From Eutypella sp. D-1 (lineage: Eukaryota > Ascomycota > Sordariomycetes > Xylariales > Diatrypaceae), in the NCBI GenBank assembly GCA_023313575.1, contig JAJTTP010000025.1:310001-374000 (forward strand): a stretch of 64,000 nucleotides of DNA, written 5' to 3'. Position 1 is the stretch's first letter; each line of letters opens with the position of its first letter. The notes under the pieces were generated by a model. It ran no database searches and had not been told where the DNA came from. It worked only from the letters and a program-made list of their open reading frames with translations. Below are positions 11,406-22,557 of this stretch, piece after piece. A program made the translations under genes and the position numbers.

Positions 11406-13745
11406 TCACAAGTAAGATGGGCTCAGATCAGTTGTGTCGAAAGCCGTCGGGCCACTGGTTAAGGACATAAGCTGCGAGGCGCCCAGCGTATAGTCCGATA
11501 AGATGAGGTTTGGGTCAAAATTAAGCGATGCTTCGTCGGCAAATCCTATCTCCCCAAGGCCCTGCATACCGTGGGGGGTTATCCCAAATTCTGCAGCGTC
11601 AGGCTGAGACTGGCTCGTTGATGACAAGGGAGCGGTCGACATCGTCGTGACCATCTTCTCCAGGCCATTAGCCATCAGCTTCACCAGGTGCCATTTGCTA
11701 ACCGGAGAGGAGCGATACAGCTGTATGAGACTCGAAGTGAGACTGATCACCGTGGTGCGTTGAGTCAGCTCGTCACCGTGTATCATCACTAGTTTTGCTA
11801 GAAACATGCAGGCGAAGGCGGTCATCGAATGGAGGTAGGAAGGCATGCCGACTAGTGCAGCGTGAAGGTCAGGATCGCTTATTAACATGTCAATAATCGA
11901 GGTAGCTGCAGCTACTGCAGAAGTGGCAGCCTCCCGAAAATGACTGGGCAATGAACTGCCACGAAGTCCGCGAAACACGTGTGAATACAAGTGAAGCTTG
12001 GCAAAGTGATAATGGAGTAGCACTCCCTTTCTGGGGAAATGTCCAAAGTGATTATTCTCCTCTGAAATTATCAGAATTAGCCAACCATCAGCATGTGGGT
12101 CCCTAACCGGGTGAAAGGGAGTGCTTACCCGCAAGAACGACTGACCAGTGTCCAACCCACTGGTCAAGCTCATGGGAAAAGCCCGCAACCTGCATTAGAT
12201 AGACTTGAGGGACGGGCTCTCCAGTGTCTGGCCCAAAGAGGTCCCGTATCTTTTGAATGATGTTGAGCAAGGCCACTTGACTGACCAATCGCTTGTCCGA
12301 CTCCCTAGCAGAGGGGCGTCGGGAGAAGGCATCCCACCCTTGGATGGTCATATCCTGGCGTATGACGGGTTGACGCGCGAAAAGTGTGCTCAGGTGCTGA
12401 TCACATATATAGAGAATGTACCTGAAGCTGTATTAGTGACCGCGGACTAAACCGTGCACCTTTCGTAGACAAGATACGGGATGACGAACCATAACCGAAC
12501 CACGCCCGCGGACTCTTCATCGCCGTCTACTATGGCCCGTTGATAGTGACTAGTCAGGTTGAGTTCAGCAGCTCGGCGGATGGCATACCCTGATAGAATC
12601 CAGTTGATATCACTCAGCCAGTAGGACGCGATGCACATCGCGCGCAGGTAGTCATGATTGATGCGGCGGCTGAAGAGCGAGGACGCCATCAGTCCCCGGA
12701 ATTCCTTGCTACACACGCCATATAGTGAATGGCTGTCGGGGTCATGAAGCGCCGCTACGGTCAACAAGCTAACAGTGAGGATGCGACTATTTCGGCGGAG
12801 TTCATCCAAAGTTTTATACCGTCCTCCAAAACCATACATGAACTGATCAAGCTGTTGCACATACAGTTGGAATAGTCGCTCTGCATCGCTGATAGAAACG
12901 TCCCCTCTCGTGATGAAGTCGTTAATCGCATCGTTGGCATGCTCATGCTCTTGGTCGCTCTCAGCTGCTTCCGGTGACCGCAAAGCACTGAGCTTGGTCA
13001 AATGGTAAAGCGACTGGATTGGTACCTTGGGTAAATCATTCTCGTCCGTGGGCGAGATCTTGGGCGAGTTATCGCATGAGGGCCCGGCCTCAATGGTGTG
13101 GTTGGATTCTTCCGAAACTGTCGAGCTCTGGAGTCGGCCGATTGCGGGTAGATTCAATGTTCTGTTGATCGCCTGGAGGCTCGAATGCATCATTTCGAGA
13201 TCCCGGACAATAGCCTCGGTGGACCTAGATAAAGCGGGGAGCCATGTGAGCAGCCATACAATCTAAAAACCCCTAGGACTTTTGAGCGCTCGCCGGCGCA
13301 GTCATGCGCCTCAAATTCCAATCTTGTCGGAGGCACGTACTGCGATCTTTCGCTTATGAGCGTCTGTAAGCTCTTGTTTAAAACGCAGCCCAGGCCTTTC
13401 TCAGCACAACGGCGGCACGGTGGGGCATTATTATCCATGATGCATCGGATCTTATGCTTCCTGCAAGTAGAGCATGCTTTGACCTTGCGTGATATGATAG
13501 GCACACGTGACTGGGTCATATCATCGCCAGCATTCCTCTCGTTTGGCTGGGCGGATAAGTTTGCAGTGCCGTATTGAATGCCATGCGCCCCAAATGCCAG
13601 CGGCCCTTGACGATGCTTACGATTGTTTAGCAATCTCATCACGAGCGCAACGCGAAACGGAGCTAGGCTGGCAACTTACCGTCGAGATCGATGGCTCCTC
13701 ATTTGCGCCAAGATGGGCTTCTTCCCAAGGTCGCTTCATCGCCAT
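11406..13745 (-). CDS. Zn2Cys6 transcription factor with fungal middle homology region (about 674 aa)
   Basis: Five exons: 13745-13680, 13615-13341, 13224-12490, 12421-12129 and 12061-11406. The binuclear zinc cluster is complete: C70-x2-C73-x6-C80-x8-C89-x2-C92-x6-C99, with the basic KHKIRC segment. The middle homology region is restored by joining ...VVRLW|YILYICDQHLS, which requires an atypical GTTCGT donor at 12489. The GTGCAC donor farther on would insert extra residues at this conserved site. The start MAMKRPWEEAH lies in a small first exon. It sits centrally in the nine-gene block between the SDR and the sugar transporter and is the obvious candidate pathway activator. Confidence 0.85.
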
Positions 13746-14330
13746 TTCTCTCGAGCGATCTGAAATATCGTTTTCCAGTAGGAGGTTAAGAAAATGAGGG
13801 GAACTGGGAAGACGAGCGTTGGCTAATCATCAACTCAGAATGCGTCAAGCAGAAGGTGACTCCCTAGACCTTGTCGACCCAGTACTAGTCTAAAAGGCTT
13901 CTCTAAGGCTAGGACGCTCATCAGTGGATTGTACCCCGTTTCTCCATTGAACTACTCCATACCCCTTCATTTAGCGACCAATGTGTATCAATATTTCACT
14001 AATTCGGTGGGGGGATTCGATATGCATCCTGGCACCACTATCCCGGGAAAATGGGGTGTCGCTACGCTAGTTCCCTGTTCGCCATGGCATTCCAGAGATA
14101 ACGAAAGAAATACATATAGCCAGCCCAATTAGCCCAGTGGTGTTGCTATGTAGGCTTGTAGGGTGTATTCTGCTGCTGCCAGTGAACAACTACGCAAACC
14201 CGGAGAACTTTAAGAGATTATAAGCTGAATAGCCACGATGCCCATAATTGTCTCGGAACTATCTAATGCTGCATTACTTATAATGCATGCTTGACCTCGT
14301 CAAGCAATGCGAGGAACGAACCGACCAACT
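13746..14330. other. Intergenic region, no gene seen
   Basis: Lies between the 5' end of the regulator gene and the 3' end of the MFS gene. Nothing recognised beyond short non-coding ORFs. Confidence 0.45.
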
Positions 14331-16477
14331 TCAATTCCTCGTCACATCCGCCCTTTCAGCATGAGTAACGCTCGGCTCAGCGGCCTTGGATTCCCAAGCC
14401 TGCTCCTCATCCATCTTCTGCACGATAGCCTCCTGTACTCCGTGACGGACCTTCTCAGCTTCCGTGGGGTAAGCATGGCGCCACATTGACCAGATGGAAT
14501 GCTGAAAGAGGTCATCCGTGGATTCGATACTCCGGCCTATAGATGCCAGGCGTAATGCATTATTAGCCTCCGAGTCTCAACGATAGTTGTAGTTGGCTTT
14601 GGGAGGGAGGCTCACCTTTAAATTCTGGCATGCAGAAGTAGACAAACACGAAGCCAATGTAGGTGAGGACAGCGTATAGGAGGAACGTTCCCCAACCAAG
14701 ATGGGTCATCATGCTGGGTGTAGCTTTGGTAATGCCAACTACGACCATAGACGTTAGTGATTTCTTGATAATAGTAGGCCGATTGGCTGACCTAGCCCAA
14801 TAGCTACATCAGCACCGGTCGCAATTAACTTACAGTCAACGATCCAATTGATAAAGAAGCATATCGACATAGAGAAACTTCGGATTCTGGCGGGAAAAAT
14901 CTCTGCCGCCACCACATCTATTTACGTTGGTCAGTTATCGGTCGGCTTGCATGCGAATTTGGATACGGAAGACTGGGACATACAAGGTGCCACGCTCCAC
15001 CCGAAGCTCCACCCAAAGGCGTAGATATAGATCCAGATAATGCCGACTATGCCGCCAGCCGGCGTCCCTCCGGTCGAGTCGGGCTTCGCGAACCTGACGT
15101 ATAGCGCGATGTACAGCATGGCTGTCGCCTGGAGCAATGCTCCAAGCAGTAATGGCCGGCGGCGACCGACTCTATCAACGATGAAGCCGACGTATAGGAT
15201 AGTAGTAGCTAGTTTCACGAGTCCGTACTAAAACTTCTCGTCAGCGCTGATAGAATATCTCGACTATTTGATATGATCGCCTCAGAATTACAGGGCATGC
15301 AACTTACCACACCAGTTGTGAGAAGACTAAGAGATCCGGCTTGAACGCCGATCATCTGGAAAATCTCGGGTGCAAAATAATTGAGCGAGTCCGTCCCTGT
15401 GAACTTGTGAAATAGGAAAAGGGTGGTAGCCAGGAAGAAGCGGCGGGCGTTGCTCCGGATCGTTACGATGTCCTTGATGACGATCCAGTAGTTCGTACCC
15501 TTTGCGATTTCCTGCTCTGCATCTGCCTGAGCGCAGATCTCCACATATTCCTGCCGGACGTAGGGGTGGTCGCTAGATAAGTTCCGTAGCTTGCATAGCT
15601 TTAACAGGCCTTGTTCTCTTTTGCCCTTGGATATCAATGCCCGCGGAGTGTTTATAACAACTGGAGAGAGTTAGCTCTCAACAAGATCTGCTTGTGTATA
15701 TGGGACACATACAAAACATCATAATAAACATTACGCCGCCGGGAATTAGCTGGATACCTATGCCACGATGGTTTGTTAGCATATTACGTCAATTGTAGCC
15801 AACTGCCGGTTTTGATGGTTACGTACCGAGAGCCAGCTTCCACTGGACGTCGCTAGACCTCGTCCACAACGAGACGCCATAGTTGGTCCAAAAGGCAAGG
15901 GAGAGCGCAAGGATGATACATAGATTATAACTCGTGGTAAGGGATCCGCGAACGGATTTTGGTGAGTTCTCGGCGGCGTATTGGGGTGCAAGCATAGACA
16001 TGCCACCAATCCCTAGACCGCCGATGAGTCGGCCGGCGTAGAACACACCGAGATGGGATATTTCCTGCATCGTTGCACCGACGAGAAACAGGAATGAAAA
16101 TATGATCATGGCCTGCTTTCTCCCTAGGAAGTCGGCACAAGGAGCGGCGATAAGAGCACCGCCAGAGCCGCCCGCAGCCACTGTAAAAGGGGGATCAGTC
16201 ATAAATCCAAAAAGTACTTTGTAGAAGAGTCTATCCTACTCATGGCGGCGATGTTTCCCTCCCTAGCATCTTCATCCTCCGGACTCAGCTCATCCAGTCC
16301 GAACGCCTTCCTAAAGCTGGGAAGAGTCAGAACGCCCCCGATGTTTCCCTGGTCAAACCCGTAGGCGCAACCGGCAAAAGCTACCGTCGCAGTGAGATAA
16401 AACAGTCTCCAATTGAAGATCTCCCGTGGGTCGCTGCGCCACTCGGGGGACGCCCAAATTGAGGTACCGCCGCCCAT
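14331..16477 (-). CDS. MFS sugar transporter (about 548 aa)
   Basis: Eight exons: 16477-16240, 16180-15827, 15757-15713, 15660-15308, 15227-14984, 14917-14834, 14738-14616 and 14536-14331. The total length is a multiple of three and every join keeps family sequence. Sugar-porter signatures are present: a YGFDQGNIGGVLTLPSF start, DFLGRKQAMI in loop 2-3, AGRLIGGLGIGGMSMLAPQY, the Q-rich helix-7 area replaced by HKFTGTDSLNYFAPEIFQ, DRVGRRRPLL in loop 8-9, and FCMPEFKGRSIES at the end of helix 12. Twelve membrane segments are expected at the plasma membrane. It is divergent from the predicted sialidase gene across a 576-bp promoter containing CreA-like CCCCAG motifs, so co-induction and carbon repression are plausible. 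The substrate may be the sugar acid degraded by the cluster. Confidence 0.9.
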
Positions 16478-17053
16478 GTCGGGGATGGAAATGACAGAGA
16501 GAACAACACAGAGGGGTGGACTTGAACGCTATCTTCTGGCAAGGGTGATGTTAATAATTGAAACATAAGATAGATAAAGTGTCAGCTCCACAGGAACTAT
16601 CACGCAGACTGGAAAAGCCCTTATATAAACAGGTGGGCCCAGTTTGCTTTCCCCAGACTCATCCCCCTGACCCCCCAGGTTTCCCCAACTTCCCCAGATT
16701 CACGTGCCGGTGACCAATTAACAGGATGTGGAGGTGGGAAACCCCTCCAAGAGATCTTGCTTCGGGAAGATGTCCTAGCCTCTCGGGGTCAGATCCGTAC
16801 TGGAACTGATCTGCATCTCCATACGTAGTGACTAATTCATGGAAATAGTGCTAGATCTCTGGCCGAAGGTCACAGCACGGTTAGTTCCGCCTTAGATGGA
16901 GAGGGGGGCGGGGGATCGCACGCAAGCCATGTGATACTCCGGAGCACCATAATGCAGTTGAATGTCGGAGTTGCAGTAAATATATAGGCCTCGATAGATA
17001 TTCATCTACCTACTAATGGGAGTCTGTTATTAATTGCGCCTTTCACTTTCATC
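16478..17053. promoter_or_regulatory. Divergent promoter, MFS transporter / predicted sialidase
   Basis: A 576-bp intergenic region serves two divergent genes. Between about 16635 and 16700 it holds a dense run of C-rich hexamers, including two CCCCAG and further CCCC blocks. These match the reverse of the CreA/Mig1 consensus SYGGRG. This is seen by eye; binding is inferred only. Confidence 0.45.
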
Positions 17054-18214
17054 ATGTCGGTTATTGCGCCCACCCTATCAGACCCCCTCTTCAGCAGGGT
17101 GGATGACATCCCAACTGCAACTGTACAATGCCACGCTTCAAACTTGCTAGAACTACCCGACAAGACTTTGCTGTGTGCCTGGTTCGGTGGCACTCAAGAA
17201 GGCACCAACGACATCTCAGTGTACCTATCGCGCCTGGCAGGGTCATCGTGGTCTGAGCCGACGCGAGTGTCCTCAGACCCGTCCCGAAGCGAGCAGAACC
17301 CTCTTCTATTTCTTGACCGGTCCACGGGGACTGTCTGGCTGTTTCATACCGCCCAGCCCGCTGGCAATCAGGATAAAGCCGCAATAATCGCGCGGACCTC
17401 TAAGGACAGTGGACAGACTTGGTCAGAACCCTTTGAGCCGTTCCCGGACAAGAAGGGAGCGTTCATACGACAGCCGATTGTGGTTCTACCTGACGGCACC
17501 TGGGTCCTGCCGATCTGGTATTGTCGCGTACCTCATGGCTTCCGCTGGGTCGGATCTGATGACGTCTCATCTGTCCTATATACCAAGGACGGGGGAAAGA
17601 CCTGGGGTGAGAGCATCATCCCAAACTCCACCGGATGCGTGCACATGAATATCATTGCGTTGCCAAACAAGAACTCTTATGTCTCATTCTATCGCAGCCG
17701 CTGGGCCGACCGGATCTATCGTTCGACATCGTCGGACGGCATCAACTGGAGCCCCCCAACAGGCACTTCACTACGGAACCCGAATTCCGGCATATGCTCC
17801 GCGACCTTGCCGGATGGGGATATCGTCATTGTCTTCAACGACTCTAATGCGACTGAGGACATGCAGAGGCGTGAAGGCCTTTACGACGATATAACTCCGC
17901 CCGAAGATAAGCGCGCCAATCAGCCCGGGGTGAACGGGAAGACTGCTATCTGGGGCACGCCCAGGAAAGCGCTGACCGTGGGCGTCTCTAGTGATGAAGG
18001 CAAAACCTGGAAATGCAGGATCCTGGAGGACGGTGATGGTTACTGCATGACGAACAACTCTGAGTTGCGTGCTAACAGAGAACTGAGCTACCCGAGCATT
18101 ATCGTTGATAATTCTGACGGACAAATGGGTGCCCATATCACTTACACGCATCACCGCCAGTACATCAAGTACGTGCGTATCAATGATGTTAAGAAGTTTG
18201 TAGACGAGTCATGA
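17054..18214 (+). CDS. Predicted sialidase-like beta-propeller hydrolase (BNR/Asp-box, COG4692-like), no signal peptide (386 aa)
   Basis: Single-exon gene. It begins with the segment CHASNLLELPDKTLLCAWFG, typical of bacterial and fungal predicted neuraminidases of the COG4692 type. Asp-box motifs S-x-D-x-G-x-T-W occur at about 116-123, 177-184 and 312-319, plus a degenerate one at 226-232, which supports a six-bladed propeller. Arginines in the family's first block and HPQ-like acidic sites could not be assigned with confidence. There is no N-terminal hydrophobic segment, so the protein appears cytosolic, unlike secreted fungal sialidases. True sialidase activity is not proven; related propellers act on other acidic sugars. 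Divergent from the sugar transporter, it probably processes an imported oligosaccharide or glycoside. Confidence 0.82.
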   Translation: MSVIAPTLSDPLFSRVDDIPTATVQCHASNLLELPDKTLLCAWFGGTQEGTNDISVYLSRLAGSSWSEPTRVSSDPSRSEQNPLLFLDRSTGTVWLFHTAQPAGNQDKAAIIARTSKDSGQTWSEPFEPFPDKKGAFIRQPIVVLPDGTWVLPIWYCRVPHGFRWVGSDDVSSVLYTKDGGKTWGESIIPNSTGCVHMNIIALPNKNSYVSFYRSRWADRIYRSTSSDGINWSPPTGTSLRNPNSGICSATLPDGDIVIVFNDSNATEDMQRREGLYDDITPPEDKRANQPGVNGKTAIWGTPRKALTVGVSSDEGKTWKCRILEDGDGYCMTNNSELRANRELSYPSIIVDNSDGQMGAHITYTHHRQYIKYVRINDVKKFVDES

Positions 18215-18286
18215 TTAAACAGTACAGTCTATTCATCTAGTTATAGCTAAATGTACATCAATATCTGCATGACTTGGCGCGGAAGC

Positions 18287-20059
18287 TCAGATCTTCGATC
18301 GCACTAGCTTTAATGGTATCTCGGGAAACGTCTGGTCCAACCGAACGAGATGGTCGACATCTGAGGTGTTCAGGAGATCGGGGCTGGCTTGGTCCAGGGA
18401 GGTGATTCCGCATAATCGCATCGTGACTTCAAGCTCGTCTTTTAATACTGTAACTCGCATTAGTATCGGTGAATTGCACCTTTTCCATGGGGGTTACCAA
18501 CTTGATGTTAAATGTTCGGCTCCCTCTTGACCGTATACTAAACTGTACCTACGATTTCATGAGCGGATATTCTCTTTGTCAGGTACAATTACTCACAGGT
18601 AAGGCCTGCCTAATCCCACGGCTGTGGCCCCAAGGGCAATGGCCTTGAAAATGTCGGTGCCCCTCTCAAAGCCGCCGTCAACGTAGACTTCCATCTTCGA
18701 GAAGGCCTCGGGGCACTTCCGCCGAAGCTCGAGGAGATTCAAAATCGCCGGTTGAGACCTATTATGATAGATGTGAGATAGCTAACCATAATCGCTAAGC
18801 AGTTTGCACTCACGTATCTAACGATCTACCACCATGGTTGCTCAAGAAAATGCCGTCAACGCCGTAGTCTATCGCCATCCTGGCGTCAGCGACGCTCTGT
18901 ACGCCCTTCAGCACGATGGGCAACCCAGATACTCTCTTTATCCACGCCAAGTCTGACCATGTTAGTGACTTGTCGATGTACTGTGCCATAAGCCGACCGA
19001 GGCCTCCGCCTTTTTTGTCATTAGCTGAAGTTGCCCCGCTAATCGCGGACTGTATGGATTCTGCAGCAATTCTCTCGTCGGCCTCACGCTTCCCTGGTAC
19101 TGGTGCATCAACCGTAACGAAGATCGCCTTTATTCCAAGCTCACGTGCCTTGCGCAGTAGATCTTCGGTCTTGTGCCTTTCGGAGTTGACATAGAGCTGG
19201 AGAAAGTAGGGCTGACCGCGTTTGCCAGCCTTTGTAATGCTTCCTAAGGGATAAGACGCATTGTTCGAGACCTGCGAGCTTCTTGTTAGCAGATCCAGAT
19301 TATCTTTCGGGTTGGATAGTACCTACACATTGAATGATTCCCTCCGTCCCAGCAGCCCTTGCGAGCGCAAGCTCCCCATCCGGGTGCGCTAGCTTTGCCA
19401 TGGCCGCCGGGCTGATGAAAAAAGGTGCGGCACTATCGAACCCGAGAATGCTCCTCCTGGTGTCCACATCCCTGACATCACGTAGCACACGGGGCTGAAG
19501 CATTATGCGCCTTAATAATGTCTTGTTCAGGTGATGTGTGATTAGATCTGTCGCCGCTGAGGAATAGAATGCCCAGGTCTTCGGTGATAACTCTTGGCCC
19601 GCGACTTTCTCGAAGTCCGCTGCGCTTATCAGCGTGTGCAGCGCCGGCGGTCCTGTTATGGAATCGGCTGATGCTGTACTGGCGCCCGCCCTAGCCTTGG
19701 GGTCTTCACGCACCACCACGTCTGGCGGAACATCACTGCTTGGCTCTTCGAGAAAGCCCTTGAACCTTTCCTGGGGTAGGTTCTCCTCAAGAATTCCGGG
19801 CGCGTGTACCTCGTCGAAGGCCCGCGTAGCATTCTTCCCAGCGCATTGGAGAATGACTTGCATGATATCGTCAACTCGGATACAATATCGCATGAGCAGG
19901 CGAGAGATACTTACTGGTGGGGCCACCTGGATGCTCGTCAAGAAACTCCGTCACGTCCCAGACCTTCTTGTGTACAGCCACCCAGCAGTCTCCCTTCTTG
20001 TTATGCTTCCCGAGCTCTGCCAATGAGACTCGATACGTCGTCTCTGTCTGCTCAGCCAT
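18287..20059 (-). CDS. Cytochrome b5 + FMN-dependent alpha-hydroxy-acid dehydrogenase (cytochrome b2-like, about 500 aa)
   Basis: Six exons: 20059-19915, 19856-19327, 19271-18814, 18758-18597, 18548-18502 and 18447-18287. The N-terminal cytochrome b5 domain has the haem motif DEHPGG (H43) and the second haem His region AFDEVHAPG. After a short linker the TIM-barrel FMN domain follows, with [25 protein letters not shown] (369-378, active-site His371/Arg374) and [14 protein letters not shown] for FMN phosphate. The closing exon joins to [16 protein letters not shown] through a GTTGGT donor. Like yeast Cyb2, it would oxidise an L-2-hydroxy acid to a 2-keto acid and pass electrons to cytochrome c, but no clear mitochondrial presequence is seen. 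Only 72 bp separate its stop from that of the convergent sialidase-like gene. Confidence 0.88.
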
Positions 20060-20708
20060 TGTGGCGGTAATGCAAATGACTCGAGTCAAGATATGAGCCT
20101 GGCAAGATTAAGGAGCAGCTACTACGGCAAGTCTCTCATAATACTCACACTCAGGACTCGAACGCTGAGAACTCAAATGCTGACTGATGGCCGAGACAAG
20201 CAACGAACTGGACTGGGGATTGACGCGGCAACCATATGGAGCGCTGATAATCGATACGACGTGATTCTAAGAATCTTGGTCCAGCGCACCCTGCCCCTAG
20301 GTGGTAGGGGTGGTTTGGAGTATCGCTGGCCCACATTGCGATTCGACGGACTACGACTAAGTCGAAATCCCTGAATAGGGGAAGACCCACGTCGGTCTTC
20401 TCTCCGATACCCACTTCCCCACCCTAGATACATTGTCTCCAATTCCCCACAACACACGCTGGTGATCAACACCGACAGATCGTCCGGCGGCTTGATGTCC
20501 GGCAATCCTGAGCGGCTGGGTATAGTTGGACCGGGCAATGGTGGAGCTGGGTACCTAGGTAGGTTAATCCAGGACGAGGACAAGAGGGGCCATCGTAACT
20601 TACTAGATGTGGAACGCACACCGAACCACAGTGTTTGAGATGGCAAATCCCTAAAGAACAACAAATCAAGCAGCCAACCAGCAATCGAATCATCTCAACG
20701 TGATAACC
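20060..20708. promoter_or_regulatory. Divergent promoter, FMN dehydrogenase / D-2-hydroxyacid dehydrogenase
   Basis: 649 bp between two divergent dehydrogenase genes. It contains an inverted repeat CCCCTA-x5-TAGGGG at 20294-20310, a possible operator or stress-type (STRE-like) site. Function is inferred. Confidence 0.35.
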
Positions 20709-21819
20709 ATGTCGAAACCAATTGTGCTTCACATCGGCGAGCCTATCAAGTACAACCATGAGTTCTATGAAAATGAGTTCTGCAAGCGCTTTCAGGTGAT
20801 CCGGAGTGAAGCAGTAGACCGTGAGTCGTTCATCAGAGACCTCAAGGAAAAAAAGTAAGTATTCACACGGCAGTCTCCTACGGCGCAACTATCATCTAAT
20901 GCCTCATAGATATGGTGACTTCTCTGCAATTTTCCGCCCGCACTTCCAAACGGGCGGCGAGATGGGTCAATGGGATGATGAGCTCATACCACTTCTGCCA
21001 CCATCCGTCCGCATATTCGCCTCGGCTGGAGCTGGCTTTAATTGGGCAGATGTAGATGCATTGGGTCACCGGAAGATTTGGTACGCCAATGGGGCCGGTG
21101 CCTCCGACGAGGCCGTATCGGATACGGGGCTGTACATGATACTGTCGGTATTCCGAAACTTTACGCGCTCTCAGCTGGCAGCCAGGACATGCAACCCGGA
21201 CAAGTTTAACGAGGTGCACAAGCTTACGGCGACCATATCGGCGAACCCCCGGGGTCATGTCCTCGGCATCGTCGGGCTGGGCAACATCAGCAAGAAGTTG
21301 GCGCAAAAGGCGCGTGCAGCCTTGGGTATGGACATACACTACTACGACGTCGTTCGGTCGCCTCCCGAGGTGGAGCGGGAGCTCAGTGCGACCTTTCATG
21401 AGACTCTTCACGGGCTCCTTGCAGTGGCGGACTGTGTCAGCTTACATACGCCACTGAACAAGCACACACAAGACCTTATGGATGACAGCGCGTTTGCAGC
21501 GATGAAAAATGGGTCCCGCCTTATAAACACAGCAAGGGGGCAGGTCGTTAATGAGGAAGCTCTCATCGCGGCGCTGAAGAGCGGCAAGGTTTCCGCGGCA
21601 GGCCTAGATGTGCATTACCACGAGCCACAGGTCTCGAAGGAGCTGGCACAGATGGAAAATGTGACCCTTACGACGCATGTTGCTGGGGGTGCTCTGAATA
21701 CAAGGATTAACTTCGAGTTGTTCGCTATGAAGAACATTCTAGCTGTGGTCGGGAGCCAAGGGGAGTTCATCGGGAAACCGTTCACTCCGGTTAATACGAA
21801 GGCATTCGAATCAGCGTAG
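20709..21819 (+). CDS. D-isomer-specific 2-hydroxyacid dehydrogenase (351 aa)
   Basis: Two exons: 20709-20854 and 20910-21819, with a 55-nt intron (GTAAGT...CATAG). The join restores LKEKK|YGDFSAIF. The NAD-binding Rossmann motif is GIVGLGNISKKLA, preceded by the substrate-side GAGFNWADVDA. The catalytic Arg sits in LINTARGQVVNEEAL, a Glu follows in the AAGLDV...E region, and the catalytic His is in LTTHVAGGA. The family includes glyoxylate/hydroxypyruvate and D-lactate-type reductases; substrate unknown. With the divergent L-hydroxy-acid FMN enzyme, it gives the cluster two stereo-complementary ways of interconverting a hydroxy acid and its keto acid. Confidence 0.92.
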
Positions 21820-22557
21820 CTTTAAACATACCTAGCTAATGGTCTTTTACGTGGCATCAATGTTGGCATCAATGTCGCCACCAGGGGCCTGACAATCTGC
21901 AATTACTTGGTTGGTTAACTAATTGGGATCCTGCTAAGGAATCTGGTTATTTGTAGCTTATTTTTGCTCCCTTCAGGGTTGCGTCCTTGTTGTTCTCGGA
22001 AAGCTATTAAGTTAGAAATAACAATCAGGAGAAGGAGGAAAGACATAACTTGGCCTTGCCGTGCACTAAACAGAGCGCTAAGATACCAGTGAAGGTATGT
22101 AGTGAAGTATAGCGACCATACTCGCGGACAACTATCCGAGAGCCTCTGGCCTCATATTAGGGCGGCATACGCTGCCTAGCGCACTAAGTACCTTGGCACA
22201 TAGCTAATAGTTGGTAAACTTATCGTTATTTTCACCAGCTTGTCATGATTCCAAGCACCTGCTGGGGTCTGGAGGGCGGGCATGGAGTCTGGGGGCGTGC
22301 GGGGGCGCTTCCCCTTCAACGTTACACCCCTACAACCCCACACGCATACACGGAGGTCTGGGGTATCATTGTGGAGACGGTATTTGGTCTACAGGCTTAC
22401 CGGGTCCCCATGAGGTCTCCTGTCGTCTTATACCCCGAGCGACCCCCTCCTGTATGATTATGTGCAATGTTGCGGATGTCACATTCGAGTTTTCGACGAT
22501 CAGTAACTTCTTGCCATCTCTAAAAAAGTCAAAGCAGTCATCATCACTGTCACTCAA
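21820..22557. other. Intergenic region, no gene seen
   Basis: Promoter side of the anion transporter gene. The ORF at 22211-22579 shows no protein-like features. Nothing else recognised. Confidence 0.45.

Noticed and set aside
12440..12489. Alternative donor GTGCAC for regulator intron 3
   Set aside because: It would insert about ten residues into the conserved RLWYxxYxCDxH segment; GTTCGT gives the exact family spacing.
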